A DNA stretch of 64,000 nt, from the NCBI GenBank assembly GCA_002718415.1, contig PBEM01000006.1, forward strand, positions 36,009 to 100,008, given 5' to 3'. The notes beneath the pieces were generated by a model, which was not told the origin of the DNA, did not search any database, and was given only the letters and a program-made list of their open reading frames with translations. How positions within the stretch are numbered: the stretch's first letter is position 1; the number at the start of each line of letters is the position of its first letter. Source of the stretch: Chloroflexota bacterium (GTDB lineage: Bacteria > Chloroflexota > Dehalococcoidia > Lucifugimonadales > Lucifugimonadaceae). This document shows, in pieces, positions 17,968 through 27,802 of this stretch. A program made the position numbers and the translations under genes.

Positions 17968-18862
17968 AACTATCGATAAATGCTCCAGTATCAGAAATAG
18001 GAACAATTATAGATTCCCCTTCAACTTGAGATAATCTGGCAGCCTCAGCCATTTCATATCTAACAGTAACTTCTTTTCCTCTAGTTATTGCAACTATTGT
18101 GGGTCCAGAACCTGATATATATACGCCATTAGCCCCACCTTTAATTGCACCTTTAACAATAGATTGATAACCAGGAATATTTCCTGATCGATATGGTTGA
18201 TGTATTTTATCTTTTGTTGCAATATTAAGTAAATTAAAACTCTGTTTATTGAAGGAATTAATCAATAAAGCAACTCTTGCTATATTATAAATAACATCAG
18301 ATCTTGAAATGTTTTCTGGAAGATTTGATCGTGATTGATGTGTATCAATATAAAAATTTGGGATAAATAAAATAGCATTCACTTCTTTAGAAATAGATAC
18401 TTCATCTATTATCCATTTATTTTGCTCCTTTAAACCTATAGTAAAACCTCCATATATTGCAGGAGCTACATTGTCAGGATGTCCCTCAATTTCAGAAGCT
18501 AAATTTACTAAAGTCTCCTTATCCAAATTTGCTCCACTCAAAACTGATCCTGCTAAAAGACCTGAAACTATAGCAGCTGAACTACTTCCCAATCCTCTTG
18601 AAAAAGGAATTTTATTATTACAAATATAAGAATATTTTTTTGGTTTTTTACCAATATAGTTAAATACAGCTTCTAAACCAGTAACTATTAAATTTCTAGA
18701 ATCTAAAGGTATTTGATTCACACCTTCACCCTCAATTTCAATACTAAAGTCGCCTTCTGTAACTTTCAATTCATTCCATAAATCTAATGCAATTCCCAAA
18801 CAATCAAAACCTGGACCTAAATTTGCAGTAGTTGCGGGAGTCTTTATTATTACTGATTTCAA
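17960..18862 (-). CDS. thrB: homoserine kinase
   Basis: GHMP kinase making O-phosphohomoserine for threonine synthesis. The 300-aa product starts SVIIKTPATTANLGPGFDCLGIAL, then the GHMP phosphate-binding loop IPFSRGLGSSSAAIVSG (about residues 85-101) and the C-terminal GVYISGSGPTIVAI. Length normal. The start is TTG at 18862; no nearer ATG leaves the N-terminal motif intact. Operon with lysC (8-nt overlap). Divergent from the 2-hydroxyacid dehydrogenase gene. Confidence 0.95.
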   Translation of the reverse strand: MKSVIIKTPATTANLGPGFDCLGIALDLWNELKVTEGDFSIEIEGEGVNQIPLDSRNLIVTGLEAVFNYIGKKPKKYSYICNNKIPFSRGLGSSSAAIVSGLLAGSVLSGANLDKETLVNLASEIEGHPDNVAPAIYGGFTIGLKEQNKWIIDEVSISKEVNAILFIPNFYIDTHQSRSNLPENISRSDVIYNIARVALLINSFNKQSFNLLNIATKDKIHQPYRSGNIPGYQSIVKGAIKGGANGVYISGSGPTIVAITRGKEVTVRYEMAEAARLSQVEGESIIVPISDTGAFIDSYE

Positions 18863-18918
18863 AATATATATAACCTACTATATAAAAAAATTGAGGTTTA
18901 AAATTTTTTACATTTAAG

Positions 18919-18944
18919 TATAATCATAGTTGATTATTTATAAT
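18919..18944 (+). promoter_or_regulatory. two TATAAT boxes upstream of the 2-hydroxyacid dehydrogenase gene
   Basis: Exact TATAAT hexamers at 18919-18924 and 18939-18944, 42-67 nt before the ATG at 18986. Neither has a convincing TTGACA at 17 nt, so which is used is unclear. Confidence 0.4.
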
Positions 18945-18985
18945 ATAGTGAATGTGTACTTGAATATAAAAAGGAGCAAATTAGA

Positions 18986-19993
18986 ATGTCTAATAAAGTA
19001 GTAGTTTTAGGCCCAACTAAAGGGAATATTAAATCCAAAATTGACGATAAAACAATAAAAGAACTAAATTCCTATGCAAAAAATTATAAGGAATTAGAAC
19101 TATTTTATGTAGATACTTCTCAATCTATTGAAAAAGTAATTGAACAATGTAAAAACGCTTTAGTCATTTTTCCAACAACAATTTTCCCTGAAATAACATT
19201 CATTGCAGAAAAAATCCCTTCATTAAAACTTATTCAAACTTTTAGTGCTGGAACAGATTGGTTAGATAAAATTAAACTGTCAGAACTAGGAGTAGATGTA
19301 GCGAATAATAATGGAGCTAATGCTGTAGCCGTAGCAGAACATGCAATAAATCTAATGTTCTCTGTTAACAGAAAATTAGATCAACAAATCACTTCAGTTA
19401 AAAATGGGCAATGGATGGATGACGTGAAGGGAGATATAGAAGAATTCCATACACTTGTTGGTAAACGTATTGGAATAATTGGCTTAGGTCGAATAGGTTC
19501 ACGTGTGGCAAAAAGATTACATGGATGGGAATGTGAATTAGTTTATTATGATAATTTGGTTTTAGAAACAAAATACGTACAAGATTCAGGGGCAAAATAT
19601 TTAGAATTACATGAACTTCTAGAAACATCAGATATTATAACTATACATGTACCTTTAGATCGATCCACAAAACATATGATTTCAAAAAATGAATTTAAAT
19701 TAATGAAAAAAACCGCAATTTTCATTAATACATGCCGTGGGCCAGTAGTAGATGAAAAAGCGATGATTGAAGCATTATTAAATAACGAAATTTTTGCAGC
19801 AGGTTTAGATGTTACTGAAATAGAACCTATAGAAAAAGATAACCCATTACTAAAAATGGAAAATGTGATCATAACTCCTCACTTAGCAACAAGGGCAATA
19901 GAATCACAAAAAAATGCCTATGAAAATAGTCTAAAAAATGCAACAAGAATAGTAAAAGGTGAAAAACCTCAGTCAATAATTAAAGCTGTGTAA
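18986..19993 (+). CDS. D-isomer-specific 2-hydroxyacid dehydrogenase family protein
   Basis: NAD(P)-dependent oxidoreductase of 335 aa. Seen: Rossmann motif GIIGLGRIGSRVAKRL (about residues 157-172), catalytic Arg in NTCRGPVVDEKAM, Glu in GLDVTEIEP and His in ITPHLA, with ANNNGANAVAVAEHAI ahead of them. The C-terminal ACT domain of SerA is absent, so this is a 2-ketoacid reductase / hydroxyacid dehydrogenase of unknown specificity (glyoxylate/hydroxypyruvate reductase-like). The 27 nt before the start contain AAGGAG at good spacing. Expressed alone; convergent with trxB. Confidence 0.9.
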   Translation: MSNKVVVLGPTKGNIKSKIDDKTIKELNSYAKNYKELELFYVDTSQSIEKVIEQCKNALVIFPTTIFPEITFIAEKIPSLKLIQTFSAGTDWLDKIKLSELGVDVANNNGANAVAVAEHAINLMFSVNRKLDQQITSVKNGQWMDDVKGDIEEFHTLVGKRIGIIGLGRIGSRVAKRLHGWECELVYYDNLVLETKYVQDSGAKYLELHELLETSDIITIHVPLDRSTKHMISKNEFKLMKKTAIFINTCRGPVVDEKAMIEALLNNEIFAAGLDVTEIEPIEKDNPLLKMENVIITPHLATRAIESQKNAYENSLKNATRIVKGEKPQSIIKAV

Positions 19994-20947
19994 TCACTTA
20001 TTTACTTTAAAATTAAGAACATTTTGATAAGCTGATAAAGCAGCTATCGCACCTTGAGAAGCAGCAGTAATGGTTTGTTTTAGATCTGTTCCATCAGTGA
20101 GATCTCCAGCTGCGTAAATACCTTTTACAGATGTATTTTGATGCTTATCCACGTGAACTTCCCCACTATCGGAATTTAATTTTAAACCAAGTTGATTAGG
20201 TATTTCCAATCTAGGATCAGCACCAATTTCTACAAAAATTCCGTCTAAATTTATGTGTTTCTGGTCATTAATTTTTTTATTGATTTTTATTCCATTTAAT
20301 CCTTTTTCATCTCCTAATAAAGAAATCACTTGAGTTTCAAGAAGAATAATAATATTTTCACTATTATTTAAAATTTCTAACAAAATAGGCTCTGGTCTAA
20401 AAAATTTGCTCCCTCTATATATCAAATATACTTTTTTAGCGTATTTTGATAATAATATTGTCCCTTCAACTGCAGCATTACCTCCACCAATTACAGCTAC
20501 TGCTTCTTTATTTTTATACAAAGGTGCATCACATGTAGAACAATAAGAAACTCCTTTCCCCATCCATTCTTCTTCATTATCCAAACCAAGCTTACGTCTC
20601 TCTCTACCCATAGCTAAAATAACAGATTTAGACAAGAAAATTTCTCCGTTATTTAAAGTAGATCGAAAACTTCCATCAGAAATTTTTTCTACATTTTTTA
20701 AATTAGAATCAAATGTTTCTGTATTTAAATTATCTACTTGTTCTTTAAATTTCATCATAAGATCAAAACCATCAATATCTGGTTGCCCAGGATAATTTTC
20801 AATCATTCCTCCTATGGCTGTCTCTCCTCCAAATTCCTCTCCTACTATAACAGTATCAATTTGATATCTTTTACAATACAAAGCCGCAGAATATGCAGCA
20901 GCACCTAAACCAGCAATTAATACATCAGTATTTATTTCATTACTCAT
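19994..20947 (-). CDS. trxB: thioredoxin reductase
   Basis: FAD- and NADPH-binding disulfide reductase, 317 aa. FAD site VLIAGLGAAAYSAALY (about 9-24), redox pair C136-S-T-C139 in YCSTCDAP, NADPH site VIGGGNAAVEGTILL, and the FAD-binding end GIYAAGDLTDGTDLKQTITAASQGAIAA (described by position, about 273-300). Full length. It would keep thioredoxin and the glutaredoxin-like protein at 49026 reduced (inference). Divergent from the arginine operon, with a 165-nt intergenic region. Confidence 0.94.
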   Translation of the reverse strand: MSNEINTDVLIAGLGAAAYSAALYCKRYQIDTVIVGEEFGGETAIGGMIENYPGQPDIDGFDLMMKFKEQVDNLNTETFDSNLKNVEKISDGSFRSTLNNGEIFLSKSVILAMGRERRKLGLDNEEEWMGKGVSYCSTCDAPLYKNKEAVAVIGGGNAAVEGTILLSKYAKKVYLIYRGSKFFRPEPILLEILNNSENIIILLETQVISLLGDEKGLNGIKINKKINDQKHINLDGIFVEIGADPRLEIPNQLGLKLNSDSGEVHVDKHQNTSVKGIYAAGDLTDGTDLKQTITAASQGAIAALSAYQNVLNFKVNK

Positions 20948-21035
20948 GGTGTTTCCTTAGACGTGATTAGTGTTCATAAAACAAATTCAGATTAAAAGTT
21001 GATATTAATACTGTACAACAAAATAAGTTATGCTT

Positions 21036-21043
21036 GTTATACT
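21036..21043 (+). promoter_or_regulatory. extended -10 promoter candidate for argJBDGH
   Basis: GTTATACT preceded by T at 21035, giving a TG-n-TATACT extended -10 (hexamer 21038-21043). There is no good -35 at 16-18 nt, as is usual for extended -10 promoters. It lies 70 nt before the argJ ATG. Confidence 0.45.
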
Positions 21044-21079
21044 CAGAAATAAATACTCTATAAATATTTGAGTCTTTTT
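21041..21079 (+). promoter_or_regulatory. imperfect dyad / attenuator-like hairpin in the argJ leader
   Basis: ACTCA...AATA (21041-21051, two-base bulge) can pair with TATTTGAGT (21065-21073), and the second arm is followed by CTTTTT. It begins inside the -10 box, so it could act as an operator for an arginine regulator or as a weak hairpin. Function is inference. Confidence 0.3.
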
Positions 21080-21112
21080 AAATAAAAAATAATCAAAATT
21101 GAGAAAAACACT

Positions 21113-22327
21113 ATGAAATCATCAATAAAAATCATAGAAAATGGCTCCATTAGTTCTCCTAAAGGTTTTAAATCTGGAGCTATTTTTGCAGGCATAAAAA
21201 CTCCAGGAGAAGACAAAAAAGATATTGGAATATTATTTTCTGATGAACCATGTACAGTAGCAGGAACATACTCTCAAAATAGTATTCTTTCTCCTTCAGT
21301 AACACTTACAAAAGAAAGAGTAAATTCTAAAAGAAAAATTAGAGGTTTAGTCGCAAATTCAGGATGTGCAAACTGTTCGGTAGGTGAACAAGGTTATTTA
21401 GATGCGAAAGAAACTACAAACATTACCGCTAAATTCTTAAATGTTGATGAGGAGGAAATTCTAGTAGCTTCTACAGGAATAATTGGTATAGAACTTCCTA
21501 TGGCATTAATGAGAGAATATATTCCAAAAATTTCTATTTCAAATGATTATGGAAAAGAGTTTGCTAAATCAATTTTAACTACAGATAAAAAAACCAAAGA
21601 AATAGCCTTAGTTATTGAATTAGGTGACCAGAGGGTTAATTTAGCTGGAGTAGCTAAAGGTTCAGGAATGATACATCCAAACATGGCAACTATGCTAGCA
21701 TTCATAACCACAGATGCAAAAATAGAAAAAGAATTATTACAAAAAATATTATCAGAAGCTATTAAAAAATCATTTAATCAAACAGATGTAGATGGAGATC
21801 AAAGTACCAACGATACTGTGCTAATTTTTGCAAATGGAAAATCTGGAGTAAATATAGACCATAAAGATATTTCTAATGTTTTTAGTGAAGCTGTAACAAA
21901 AATATGTCAGTACCTAGCTAAAGAAATCGCAAAAGATGGTGAAGGTGCTTCTAAATTAATTGAAGTAACAGTAGAAGGAGCAAAAAGTGATAATGACGCT
22001 CTTTTGGCTTCAAGATCAGTGGCAAGTTCACTGCTTGTTAGAACTGCAGTATATGGTAGAGATCCAAATTGGGGAAGAATTTTAATGGCAGTAGGTAAAA
22101 CAGGAATTGATTTAGAGGAATCTAAAATTGATCTATATATTAATGAAATTCAGATTGCTTCTGAGGGAAAGGCTATTGCTTATAATGTTCAAAGTGTAAT
22201 CACTGCTTTAGGCAAAGAAGAAGTTTCAATTAAAGTTAGCTTAAATATTGGAAGTGGTTATGGACAAGCCTGGGGAAGTGATTTAACAGAAGAATATGTA
22301 ATTTTTAATTCAGCTTACACAACTTAA
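21113..22327 (+). CDS. argJ: bifunctional ornithine acetyltransferase / N-acetylglutamate synthase
   Basis: Transfers acetyl from N-acetylornithine to glutamate (cyclic arginine pathway). The 404-aa precursor autocleaves before Thr193 in GSGMIHPNMA-T-MLAF, giving alpha and beta chains. Also seen: NSGCANC near residue 85 and GRDPNWGRILMAVGKTGID in the beta chain. Length typical. Whether it also uses acetyl-CoA (bifunctional type) is not decidable, but no separate argA is nearby. First gene of the argJBDGH operon. Confidence 0.95.
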   Translation: MKSSIKIIENGSISSPKGFKSGAIFAGIKTPGEDKKDIGILFSDEPCTVAGTYSQNSILSPSVTLTKERVNSKRKIRGLVANSGCANCSVGEQGYLDAKETTNITAKFLNVDEEEILVASTGIIGIELPMALMREYIPKISISNDYGKEFAKSILTTDKKTKEIALVIELGDQRVNLAGVAKGSGMIHPNMATMLAFITTDAKIEKELLQKILSEAIKKSFNQTDVDGDQSTNDTVLIFANGKSGVNIDHKDISNVFSEAVTKICQYLAKEIAKDGEGASKLIEVTVEGAKSDNDALLASRSVASSLLVRTAVYGRDPNWGRILMAVGKTGIDLEESKIDLYINEIQIASEGKAIAYNVQSVITALGKEEVSIKVSLNIGSGYGQAWGSDLTEEYVIFNSAYTT

Positions 22328-22366
22328 TTATTTTAATTTTGTAAATGATTTTAGTATGACGTCAAT

Positions 22367-23167
22367 ATGATTGATCAATCCATAGATAATAAAAATAAAA
22401 TTATAGTAATAAAGATAGGTGGTAGTACGCTAGGAGAGGGTGACAGTACAATACCAGATATTATTTCAATAAAAAAATCTGGTTATTATCCTGTAATAAT
22501 ACACGGGGGAGGAAAAGAAATAAATGAATGGATAAAAAAATTAGGTATTATGCCTGAATTTGTAAATGGTTTACGAAAAACAAATAAAATTACATTAGAT
22601 ATAGCAATAGCTGTACTAACAGGATTAGTAAATTCTCAACTGGTTGCCGAATTTACTAATTTAAATCAAAATGTTATAGGTTTATCTGGATTGGATGGAA
22701 ATATACTAAGGGCAAAAATTAAATCACCTGACCTTGGATATGTAGGAGAAATTGTAGAAACAAACATTTCATTCATCAAAAGAATTATTGAGTTGAACCT
22801 TATACCAATTATATCTCCTGCAGCATTAAACATAAATTCAGAGAATACAAATGACCAAATATTAAATATTAATGCTGATACAGCAGCTGGACATATTGCC
22901 AAATCCTTAAATGCAAATATGTTAATTTTTCAAACTGATGTACCTGGAGTAATGGATATTAGAAAAAGGATAATACCTCATATGACTACATTACAGGCTA
23001 GAGAACTAATTGACACTGGTGTAGCTATAGGAGGAATGATACCTAAAATAGAAGCATGTATATTCGCATCAAAAAAAATTAACACTGGTTATATAATTGA
23101 CGGAAGAATAAAAGGTGCTTTAACAGATTGTATTTCAGGAAAAAAAATAGGGACAAAAATTACATAA
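22367..23167 (+). CDS. argB: acetylglutamate kinase
   Basis: Phosphorylates N-acetylglutamate. The 266-aa product has IVIKIGGSTL at the N-terminus, the glycine-rich VIIHGGGKEIN (about 45-55), GLSGLDGNIL, NINADTAAGHIAKSL, and the C-terminal GGMIPKIEACIFA. Amino-acid kinase fold. In cyclic arginine pathways ArgB is usually the arginine-inhibited step; the long N-terminal helix that marks the arginine-sensitive type is hard to judge here. Starts 39 nt after argJ. Confidence 0.95.
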   Translation: MIDQSIDNKNKIIVIKIGGSTLGEGDSTIPDIISIKKSGYYPVIIHGGGKEINEWIKKLGIMPEFVNGLRKTNKITLDIAIAVLTGLVNSQLVAEFTNLNQNVIGLSGLDGNILRAKIKSPDLGYVGEIVETNISFIKRIIELNLIPIISPAALNINSENTNDQILNINADTAAGHIAKSLNANMLIFQTDVPGVMDIRKRIIPHMTTLQARELIDTGVAIGGMIPKIEACIFASKKINTGYIIDGRIKGALTDCISGKKIGTKIT

Positions 23168-23272
23168 TATACAATGTCAATAAGTTTTAAAGGGATACTT
23201 AAAAAATAGATCATATATAGTTGCAAGATAAAGATTAAGAAATATATCATCTCAAAAATAAGGAATTTATAA

Positions 23273-24475
23273 ATGGTAAAATCTTCAGAATATAAAGACT
23301 TGGAATCTAAATACTATATGCAAGTAGTAAATAGAATGCCACCCGTACTAGTAAGAGGCTCCGGTTCTTATGTATATGATAATGAAAATAAATCTTATCT
23401 AGATTTTACAGCTGGTTGGGCAGTTTTAAATTTGGGACATTCTCATCCTGAAACAACAAAAGCTATTCAAGATCAATCCTCTAAAATAATACAGATGTCA
23501 AATCTATTTTTTACTACACCTCAACTTGGTTTAGCAGAAATAATTGTCGAAAACTCGGATATAGATAGGGTATTTTTTTGCAACTCTGGAGCTGAGGCAA
23601 ATGAAGGTGCTTGTAAATTAGCTAGAAAATGGGGAAAGAAAAAGTTAGGAGGTGCATATGAAATAATAACAGCTCTTGATTCATTCCATGGGAGAACTCA
23701 AGCGATGATGGCAGCTACTGGTCAACCTCATTACCAAGAAAATTGGAAACCTTTAATGCCAGGTTTTGTAAATGTAAAATATAATAGTTTATCTGCAATT
23801 AAAGAGGTTTTCAGTAAAGATAAAACATGTGCTGTTCTTTTAGAGCCAATTCAAGGTGAAGGAGGGGTGAACGTTCCCGATGATAATTATTTAGAATCTG
23901 TCATGGATTTCTGTAAAGAAAATAATATACTTTTTATGCTAGATGAGGTTCAAACTGGGATGGGTAGGTTAGGAAAATTGTTCGGATATCAAAGATTTAA
24001 GAATATACAACCAGATGTCATAACTTTAGGTAAGGCATTAGGTGCAGGGACTCCCTTAGGTGCATTCGCCTCAAAAGAATATTGTTCTGTTCTTGAACCA
24101 GGAGATCATGGTTCAACATTTGGTGGAAATGCATTAACTACTGCTGCAGGTAAAGCAGCGGCTAATTACATGGTCAAAAATAATATACCTTCTCTTGCTT
24201 TAGAAACTGGTATATACCTAACAAAAAAACTCGAATCTTTAAAAAGTAAATATGATTTTATAATCGAAATTAGAGGTATGGGACTATTAATTGGAATGGA
24301 AATGAATAAAGATATTTCATCTGAAATAGTAAAAATATGCTTAGAAAAAGGTTTATTACTAAACGCTGTAAGACCAAATATGCTTCGTTTTATGCCTCCG
24401 TTAAATGTTTCAAAAAAAGAAATAGATATAGCGATAAAGATATTGGATGAATCAATATCAAAAACAATAAACTAA
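23273..24475 (+). CDS. argD: acetylornithine aminotransferase
   Basis: PLP aminotransferase that makes N-acetylornithine from the semialdehyde. In the 400 aa I see DFTAGWAVLNLGHSHPE, FFCNSGAEANEGACKLARKW, DSFHGRTQAMMAATGQ, EPIQGEGGVN, LDEVQTGMGRLG, the PLP lysine in TLGKALGAGTPLGAF, and HGSTFGGNALTTAAG. AAGGA lies 8 nt upstream of ATG 23273. The 105-nt gap after argB holds no other gene. argC is not in the window, so the cluster lacks the reductase that feeds ArgD. Confidence 0.95.
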   Translation: MVKSSEYKDLESKYYMQVVNRMPPVLVRGSGSYVYDNENKSYLDFTAGWAVLNLGHSHPETTKAIQDQSSKIIQMSNLFFTTPQLGLAEIIVENSDIDRVFFCNSGAEANEGACKLARKWGKKKLGGAYEIITALDSFHGRTQAMMAATGQPHYQENWKPLMPGFVNVKYNSLSAIKEVFSKDKTCAVLLEPIQGEGGVNVPDDNYLESVMDFCKENNILFMLDEVQTGMGRLGKLFGYQRFKNIQPDVITLGKALGAGTPLGAFASKEYCSVLEPGDHGSTFGGNALTTAAGKAAANYMVKNNIPSLALETGIYLTKKLESLKSKYDFIIEIRGMGLLIGMEMNKDISSEIVKICLEKGLLLNAVRPNMLRFMPPLNVSKKEIDIAIKILDESISKTIN

Positions 24476-24497
24476 TAAAAGGGTATTATAAAAAATT

Positions 24498-25721
24498 ATG
24501 TCTAAAGAAAAATGCATTCTAGCATATAGCGGTGGAATGGATTCTACTATTTCTGTGGCTTGGATAAAAGAGGAATATAATATTGATGTTATTACTTTAA
24601 CTCTTGATCTTGGTGGTGGTCCTGAATTAGATGGTGTAGTTGAAAGAGCAAAATTCGCAGGAGCATTAGATACTTTAATATGGGATGTTAAAGAGGAATT
24701 TGTAAATAATTACATTTTTAAAGGTCTAAAAGCTGGGGCTCTCTATGAAGGTGTTTATCCGTTATCTACGGCCTTAGGTCGGCCTTTAATGGCTAAAAAA
24801 TTAGTAGAAGCTGCTAAATTACATGGTGCAACATATATAGCTCATGGCTGTACAGGAAAAGGGAATGATCAAGTTAGATTTGATGCAGGAATTATGACTC
24901 TTTCTGCCCACACGGACCAAATAAAAATTATTGCTCCAGCTAGGGAGTGGGGAATGTCTAGAGATGAAGAAAAAATGTACGCACAAAAAGTTGGATTAGA
25001 ACTAAGAGAAGTCGGAGATGAACAGAAGGTATATTCGATAGATAGAAATTTATGGGGGCAAGCTATAGAGGGAGAAGATCTTGAAGACGCCTGGATAATA
25101 CCTCCAGAAGATGCATATTCTTGGACTAAACCTATAGAAAACACTCCAAATAATTTTGAGGATGTTGTTATCGGGTTTGAAAAAGGAATACCTACTTCTT
25201 TAAATAACAAAAAGTTGTCTGGAGTTAAATTAATTGAAGACCTGAATGCTATAGCAGGGAATCATGGCGTTGGAAGAATTGATCATTTAGAAAATCGCTT
25301 AGTTGGAATTAAATCTAGAGAAATATACGAGACACCAGCCGCAATCGTACTACACACAGCAATAAATTCTTTAGAAACTATGTGTTTATCTAGAGAACAA
25401 CAAAGAGTTAAGCAAAATCTTTCTCAAATTTATTCTGATTTAGTATATGATGGTAAATGGTTTACTGAATTACGTTCTAATATAGATGCATTTATAGATG
25501 ATGTTTTAAAATTTACTTCAGGCGAAGTAAAAGTTCGATTATATAAGGGTTCTACCACAGTTATAGGTACAAAATCAAATTATTCTTTATATGATTTTGA
25601 ACTTGCAACATATTCAACTAAAGATATTTTTGATCATTCAGCTGCAACGGGATTTATAGATATTTTTTCTCTATCATCTAGAACACAGGCAAAAAAACAA
25701 ACATATAAAGATGCTAAATAA
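24498..25721 (+). CDS. argG: argininosuccinate synthase
   Basis: ATP-dependent condensation of citrulline and aspartate. The 407-aa product opens ILAYSGGMDSTISVAWIKE, the PP-loop of the N-type ATP pyrophosphatase family (canonically SGGLDTS; here Gly-Met-Asp-Ser-Thr). Also seen: YPLSTALGRPLMAKKLV, AHGCTGKGNDQVRFD, GREVGDEQ-like region and the C-terminal DQKDATGFI-equivalent FDHSAATGFIDIF. Full length. Fourth gene of the operon. Confidence 0.95.
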   Translation: MSKEKCILAYSGGMDSTISVAWIKEEYNIDVITLTLDLGGGPELDGVVERAKFAGALDTLIWDVKEEFVNNYIFKGLKAGALYEGVYPLSTALGRPLMAKKLVEAAKLHGATYIAHGCTGKGNDQVRFDAGIMTLSAHTDQIKIIAPAREWGMSRDEEKMYAQKVGLELREVGDEQKVYSIDRNLWGQAIEGEDLEDAWIIPPEDAYSWTKPIENTPNNFEDVVIGFEKGIPTSLNNKKLSGVKLIEDLNAIAGNHGVGRIDHLENRLVGIKSREIYETPAAIVLHTAINSLETMCLSREQQRVKQNLSQIYSDLVYDGKWFTELRSNIDAFIDDVLKFTSGEVKVRLYKGSTTVIGTKSNYSLYDFELATYSTKDIFDHSAATGFIDIFSLSSRTQAKKQTYKDAK

Positions 25722-25736
25722 GAAAGTTTCAATAAT

Positions 25737-27128
25737 ATGTCCTCAAATAAAGAAATAAATCCAGCTTCATCAGCAAGAGGTTCGGAGTTAGCTAGTAATT
25801 TTACTGTATCACTAAATTTCGATAAGAGATTATATAAACAAGATATTTTAGTATCCATAGCTCATGCAAAAATGTTAGGGAAACAAGAAATTATAAGTGA
25901 TGAAGATTCTAAATTAATAGTTTCAGGTTTAATCAAAATTCAAAAAGAAATCGAATCCGATAAATTTCCTTGGGATGAAAAACTTGAAGATATACATATG
26001 AATATAGAGTCAAGGCTTTTCGAAATTATAGGTAATCAAGCTGGAAAATTACATACAGCTAGATCACGGAATGATCAAGTAGCAACAGATATCCGTTTAT
26101 GGATAAAAGATGCATGTATTAACTTAATTGAAAATTCCAAAAAATTACAATTAAGTTTACTATCTTTAGCTAAAAACAATTTAAATGTTTCCTTACCTGG
26201 ATACACTCATCTACAAAAAGCACAACCTATTTTATTATCTCATCACTTTTTAGCTTACTTTGAAATGTTTCAAAGAGACATTGAAAGATGGAAGAAAACT
26301 TATAATTCTGCTGATGTAATGCCTTTAGGTTCTGGAGCAATTTCAGGTGTTCCATACAATATCGATAGAAAGTATGTAGCAGAAGAATTAGGATTTTCTT
26401 TCATCTCAAATAATTCTATTGATGCAGTATCAGATAGAGATTTTATAGTCGAATTTATATCTGCATCTTCAATATGTATGAGCCATTTATCTAAATTATC
26501 AGAAGAAATTGTTATTTGGTCATCAGACGAATTTAATTTCATTTCTTTATCAGATGAATATACATCTGGATCAAGCATTATGCCTCAAAAAAGAAATCCA
26601 GATTTTGCAGAATTAATAAGAGGTAAAACAGGTAGGGTTTATGGGGATTTAATTGGAATATTGACAGTTTTAAAAGGTTTACCATTATCATACAACCGTG
26701 ATTTACAAGAAGATAAAGAAAGTACATTCGATGCTTATGACACGACCCTTGCTTGTATAAAATCAGCAAACGGCATAGTAAAAAACTTAATTATTAATGA
26801 CAAAATTATGAAAACTTCAGCAGAAAAAGGATTTATACTAGCCACTGACATAGCTGATTACCTCACAAAAAAGGGGTTACCTTTTAGACAGTCACATATA
26901 ATAATGACAAAACTATCTAATCATTGCAAAAAACTCGGTAAAGATTTATCAGAAATAAGCGTAGAAGAATATAAATCTATATCAAAATTCTTTTCTGATG
27001 ATGTAAAGAATATTTCCGTAAATCAATCAATCAATTCTAGAGAAATAAAAGGTGGAACTTCTTTGAATCAAATAAAAAATGCAATAAAAAATGCTAATAT
27101 CACAATTAATCAAAAATGGCCAAAATAA
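25737..27128 (+). CDS. argH: argininosuccinate lyase
   Basis: Fumarase-superfamily enzyme that releases arginine and fumarate. The 463-aa product has HMNIESRLFEIIG, KLHTARSRNDQVATDIRLW, GYTHLQKAQPILLSHH and the signature GSSIMPQKRNPDFAELIRGK with the catalytic serine loop. Full length. Its 3' end overlaps rpe by 13 nt, so rpe belongs to the same transcript. Confidence 0.96.
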   Translation: MSSNKEINPASSARGSELASNFTVSLNFDKRLYKQDILVSIAHAKMLGKQEIISDEDSKLIVSGLIKIQKEIESDKFPWDEKLEDIHMNIESRLFEIIGNQAGKLHTARSRNDQVATDIRLWIKDACINLIENSKKLQLSLLSLAKNNLNVSLPGYTHLQKAQPILLSHHFLAYFEMFQRDIERWKKTYNSADVMPLGSGAISGVPYNIDRKYVAEELGFSFISNNSIDAVSDRDFIVEFISASSICMSHLSKLSEEIVIWSSDEFNFISLSDEYTSGSSIMPQKRNPDFAELIRGKTGRVYGDLIGILTVLKGLPLSYNRDLQEDKESTFDAYDTTLACIKSANGIVKNLIINDKIMKTSAEKGFILATDIADYLTKKGLPFRQSHIIMTKLSNHCKKLGKDLSEISVEEYKSISKFFSDDVKNISVNQSINSREIKGGTSLNQIKNAIKNANITINQKWPK

Positions 27129-27802
27129 ACAATATCTCTAAAAAAAAATTTAAAATCTCTGTTTCATTATTATCAGCAAATTTTTATAATTTATGTAGTC
27201 AAATTAAAGACATCGAAAATTCAAAAGCAGATGAATTTCACTTTGATGTTATGGATGGTCATTTTGTACCTAATATATCTATGGGACTTCCTATTTTTGA
27301 ATCAATAAGACCATTAATAAAAAAACCCATAGAAGTACATATGATGGTAACTAATCCAGATAATCATATAAAATCATTTAGTAATGCAGGCGCAAATTTA
27401 TTTACTTTCCACATAGAAACTTCAAAAAATCCCACTTTAACGATAGAAACTATAAAAAAATCAAACATGCTTGTAGGTGTATCAATTAAACCAAACACTC
27501 CAATCACCAAAATTATTGATCTTATAAAGATTGTCGATAGGGTATTAATAATGACTGTAGAACCAGGATTTGGTGGTCAAAAATTTATTACTGACATGTT
27601 AAAAAAAATTGAATCAATTTCCAAAATAATAAATGATGGTAAATATTCTACAGAGCTAGCAGTAGATGGAGGAATAAAACTAGATAATGTTAAATCTGCA
27701 TATCTAGCAGGTGCTACGACATTAATTTCAGGATCCGGTATACTCAATAGTGAAAAAGGGATAATTCATGGAGTCGAGGATATGATAACTAAGATAAAAT
27801 AA
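27116..27802 (+). CDS. rpe: ribulose-phosphate 3-epimerase
   Basis: Interconverts ribulose-5-P and xylulose-5-P. The 228-aa TIM barrel shows SVSLLSANFYNL, FHFDVMDGHFVPNISMG (metal-binding His and Asp), VHMMVTNPDNHI, MTVEPGFGGQKFI and the phosphate-binding VDGGIKLDNVKSAYLAGATTLISGSGIL (by position, about 180-207). It overlaps argH by 13 nt. The link between a pentose-phosphate gene and the arginine operon is most likely positional rather than functional. Confidence 0.95.
   Translation: MAKINNISKKKFKISVSLLSANFYNLCSQIKDIENSKADEFHFDVMDGHFVPNISMGLPIFESIRPLIKKPIEVHMMVTNPDNHIKSFSNAGANLFTFHIETSKNPTLTIETIKKSNMLVGVSIKPNTPITKIIDLIKIVDRVLIMTVEPGFGGQKFITDMLKKIESISKIINDGKYSTELAVDGGIKLDNVKSAYLAGATTLISGSGILNSEKGIIHGVEDMITKIK

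Noticed and set aside
24869-25210. 113-aa ORF antisense to argG
   Set aside because: Lies wholly inside a strongly conserved gene on the other strand; no independent coding evidence.
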